Shown: one piece after another, positions 26,225 to 27,439 of the stretch
Numbering within the stretch: the first letter of the stretch is position 1
Layout of the letters: the number at the start of each line of letters is the position of its first letter
Virus record (IMG/VR): IMGVR_UViG_3300023284_000316
Location: 1 to 27,439 of that record
Source: a virus
Reading direction: 5' to 3' (one strand)
Length of the DNA: 27,439 bases
The notes under the pieces: model-generated
What the model was told of the DNA's origin: nothing
The model's input: only the letters and a program-made list of their open reading frames with translations
The model's database searches: none
Translations under genes and position numbers: made by a program

Positions 26225-26863
26225 TTAGAACTGACCACCCAAGTCCGTAACTATACGGATCTCAATGTGGTCGTCATTGGGGAACGTCTCCGGTCCCCTG
26301 GCTCCACCGAAGTCCACCTCGAACTCCGCGAAGAACGTACCGGGAGTGTCCGTATCACCGGACTGCCACTTGTACTCGATGGTCGCGGGTGCCGTAACGC
26401 TGGTGATCGTGATCCCGGTAGGACCCGAGTCGATCTTGGCTACGGGTGCTGGTGGACCCTTGAGTGAGTCCTTCATGATGAAGCGTATGTCCGAGGTTGC
26501 TACACCAGCCAGAGTATCTCCAACCAGCTCGATCTCTATGGCCTTGGAGAGATCACCTTTCTTGATAAAGAAAATATCTGCCACGAATCCTCCTACTCCT
26601 CCTTCGGTATCGAGGAAGTCTACATCGTTCTCGCCACTCGACACCAGGGTGGTGTTGCGGGCATTGCCCAATATGGATGTGTTCGCTCCACCGGATGGCG
26701 TGGTGATGAACGATCCAGGTCCGGTGCCGTCCTGTACGGTGGTGACCAGAGCGTCTGTTACGGTATCAGCCGGTGGGGGTGTGACGATGACTGAACCGAA
26801 GGACGGCTCGAAATCGAAGACCGCTCCACCCATGATGACCTGATGCCTGGGCCATACCGGCAT
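26225..26863 (-). CDS. phage tail/baseplate-like protein with Ig-like domain
   Basis: 212 residues. The C-terminal half has DIRFIMKDSLKGPPAP, ITSVTAPATIEYKWQSGDTD, then PGTFFAEFEVDFGG and TFPNDDHIEIRIV. This fits the strand pattern 'f.l.D..g ... ytW..gDt..pG.y.aefev.....TfP....i.i.v' of an Ig-like domain common in tail-fibre and baseplate proteins. The N-terminal half is Gly/Thr/Ser-rich. The start is uncertain: ATG at 26863 lacks a clear RBS, and ATG at 26833 (MGGAVFDFEPSFG) is an alternative. The upstream sequence may no longer be phage. Confidence 0.7.
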   Translation of the reverse strand: MPVWPRHQVIMGGAVFDFEPSFGSVIVTPPPADTVTDALVTTVQDGTGPGSFITTPSGGANTSILGNARNTTLVSSGENDVDFLDTEGGVGGFVADIFFIKKGDLSKAIEIELVGDTLAGVATSDIRFIMKDSLKGPPAPVAKIDSGPTGITITSVTAPATIEYKWQSGDTDTPGTFFAEFEVDFGGARGPETFPNDDHIEIRIVTDLGGQF

Positions 26864-27377
26864 GAATAGACGAGGCTCCCATTTCGAGAGTTCATTGACC
26901 GGAGGCTCCGTACAACGACTGTATGGACCTGACTATAACGATCAGGAGAGGCTCCTCCATCTATACTTAGGTGAAGCATACGAACGTCTTGGGAACTACA
27001 CGGCAGCCGCCGCCGAGTATGCAAAGCGGCTGCCCAAGAAGCACCACGAAATCAACAGGATTTTGTTTGAGATAACGTCTGCTCTCCGGGTTCCGATAAT
27101 TGATGTTGAACAACTATTTATCGAAAATGCGGCGAATGGCATTGTTGGATATTCAAACTTCTTCGTCGATGGCGTTCACTTCACGCCCGCTGCTAATAAG
27201 GTTGTGGCAAAAGGCATCACTGATTTCATTTTAGAAAACGACCTGGTTCCCCATTGCAAGAACACTCGGCTATCCACGAATGCAAAAGGACAACAGAAAA
27301 TAGGGCCCTCCCCTAACGACCTCCCGCTCACGACGCGCGTTTTCGAGTTCCCCGAGTCTCGTGTAAACGTATCCTAA
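26862..27377 (+). CDS. C-terminal part of a bacterial SGNH hydrolase with TPR (truncated)
   Basis: Recognisable sequence begins about 26925 with ERLLHLYLGEAYERLGNYTA, a TPR-like helix pair. It then runs through EINRILFEITSALRVPIIDV to FFVDGVHFTPAANKVVAKGI, where D-x2-H is the catalytic Asp-His block of SGNH/GDSL hydrolases. The Gly-Asp-Ser-Leu and Asn blocks are missing upstream, so only the tail of a larger gene is here. The first 15-20 codons read through the start of the minus-strand tail gene and are probably not native. A gene of this kind is not expected in a phage; base composition from about 27040 is visibly richer in A and T. It points to a host boundary or a chimeric join. Confidence 0.65.
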   Translation: MNRRGSHFESSLTGGSVQRLYGPDYNDQERLLHLYLGEAYERLGNYTAAAAEYAKRLPKKHHEINRILFEITSALRVPIIDVEQLFIENAANGIVGYSNFFVDGVHFTPAANKVVAKGITDFILENDLVPHCKNTRLSTNAKGQQKIGPSPNDLPLTTRVFEFPESRVNVS

Positions 27378-27383
27378 TAATAA

Positions 27384-27439
27384 ATGAGCTTTGATATTGC
27401 TGGGGGCTCTGCCAACCGATCTCTGGCCGAAGTTAAGGG
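27384..27439 (+). CDS. possible start of a gene cut by the window end
   Basis: After the TAA at 27375-27377 and a short AT-rich spacer, ATG at 27384 opens a frame reading MSFDIAGGSANRSLAEVKG to the end of the window. No clear SD precedes it. Only 18 complete codons are visible, so this is a weak call. Confidence 0.25.
   Translation, partial: MSFDIAGGSANRSLAEVK

Noticed and set aside
25544-26467. 307-codon plus-strand frame over the tail genes
   Set aside because: The minus-strand frames give coherent beta-rich virion-type proteins with contiguous stop/start, while the plus-strand translation looks random (many Arg, Ser, His) and has no RBS.
1-27439. CRISPR array or anti-phage defence island
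   Set aside because: No regularly spaced repeats and no recognisable defence genes were found. The nucleases present fit phage replication and homing.

Overview
The window looks like the early/replication half of a tailed phage (Caudoviricetes) genome, probably infecting a Gram-negative bacterium. Genes are short and tightly packed. Most touch or overlap by 1-4 bases (ATGA, GTGA and TTGA junctions), and many belong to small protein types familiar from phages. The DNA-metabolism set is complete: ParB-like protein, AAA ATPase, DinG/XPD-type helicase, PD-(D/E)XK nuclease, Sak4-like RecA ATPase, ERCC4-type nuclease, uracil-DNA glycosylase/3'-5' exonuclease fusion and family A DNA polymerase. No terminase, portal or capsid gene is visible. 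The Gram-negative inference rests on a lipobox protein, a TatA homologue and a terminal TPR/SGNH-hydrolase fragment, and is only moderate.

Layout. 1-2717: a tRNA-like minihelix, then ten small genes, several with the same ribosome-binding leader, ending at a strong intrinsic terminator. 2740-4750: an AT-rich promoter region and six small genes. 4741-6868: a promoter in front of a small HTH regulator, then a DUF-like gene, a TatA homologue, an unknown gene, a 16-codon hybrid remnant, an HD phosphohydrolase and a twin-arginine-signal protein. 6895-13471: ParB-like protein, a structured RNA, an AAA ATPase, small genes, the helicase, and a candidate ssDNA-binding protein behind a second copy of the HTH-gene promoter box. 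13472-14034: a 563-bp non-coding island holding a tRNA-Glu and several other stem-loop modules. 14035-25074: the recombination/replication operon, in which the UDG-exonuclease and polymerase parts are separate genes with an HNH homing endonuclease between them. 25196-25247: a hairpin between convergent operons. 25259-26863 (minus strand): two virion-type proteins and a small lipoprotein. 26862-27439: an apparently bacterial SGNH-hydrolase tail, marking a phage/host boundary or a chimeric join.

How it fits together. The helicase, Sak4-like ATPase, candidate SSB and nucleases suggest recombination-linked replication by the phage's own family A polymerase, with uracil surveillance coupled to proofreading. 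The least ordinary part is 5303-6868: a phage TatA next to a twin-arginine-signal protein, with gene boundaries that are duplicated and recombined so that cargo genes sit between repeated 'TatA tail' and 'Tat-signal head' sequences. All functions are read from motifs and layout by eye. No database search was possible.
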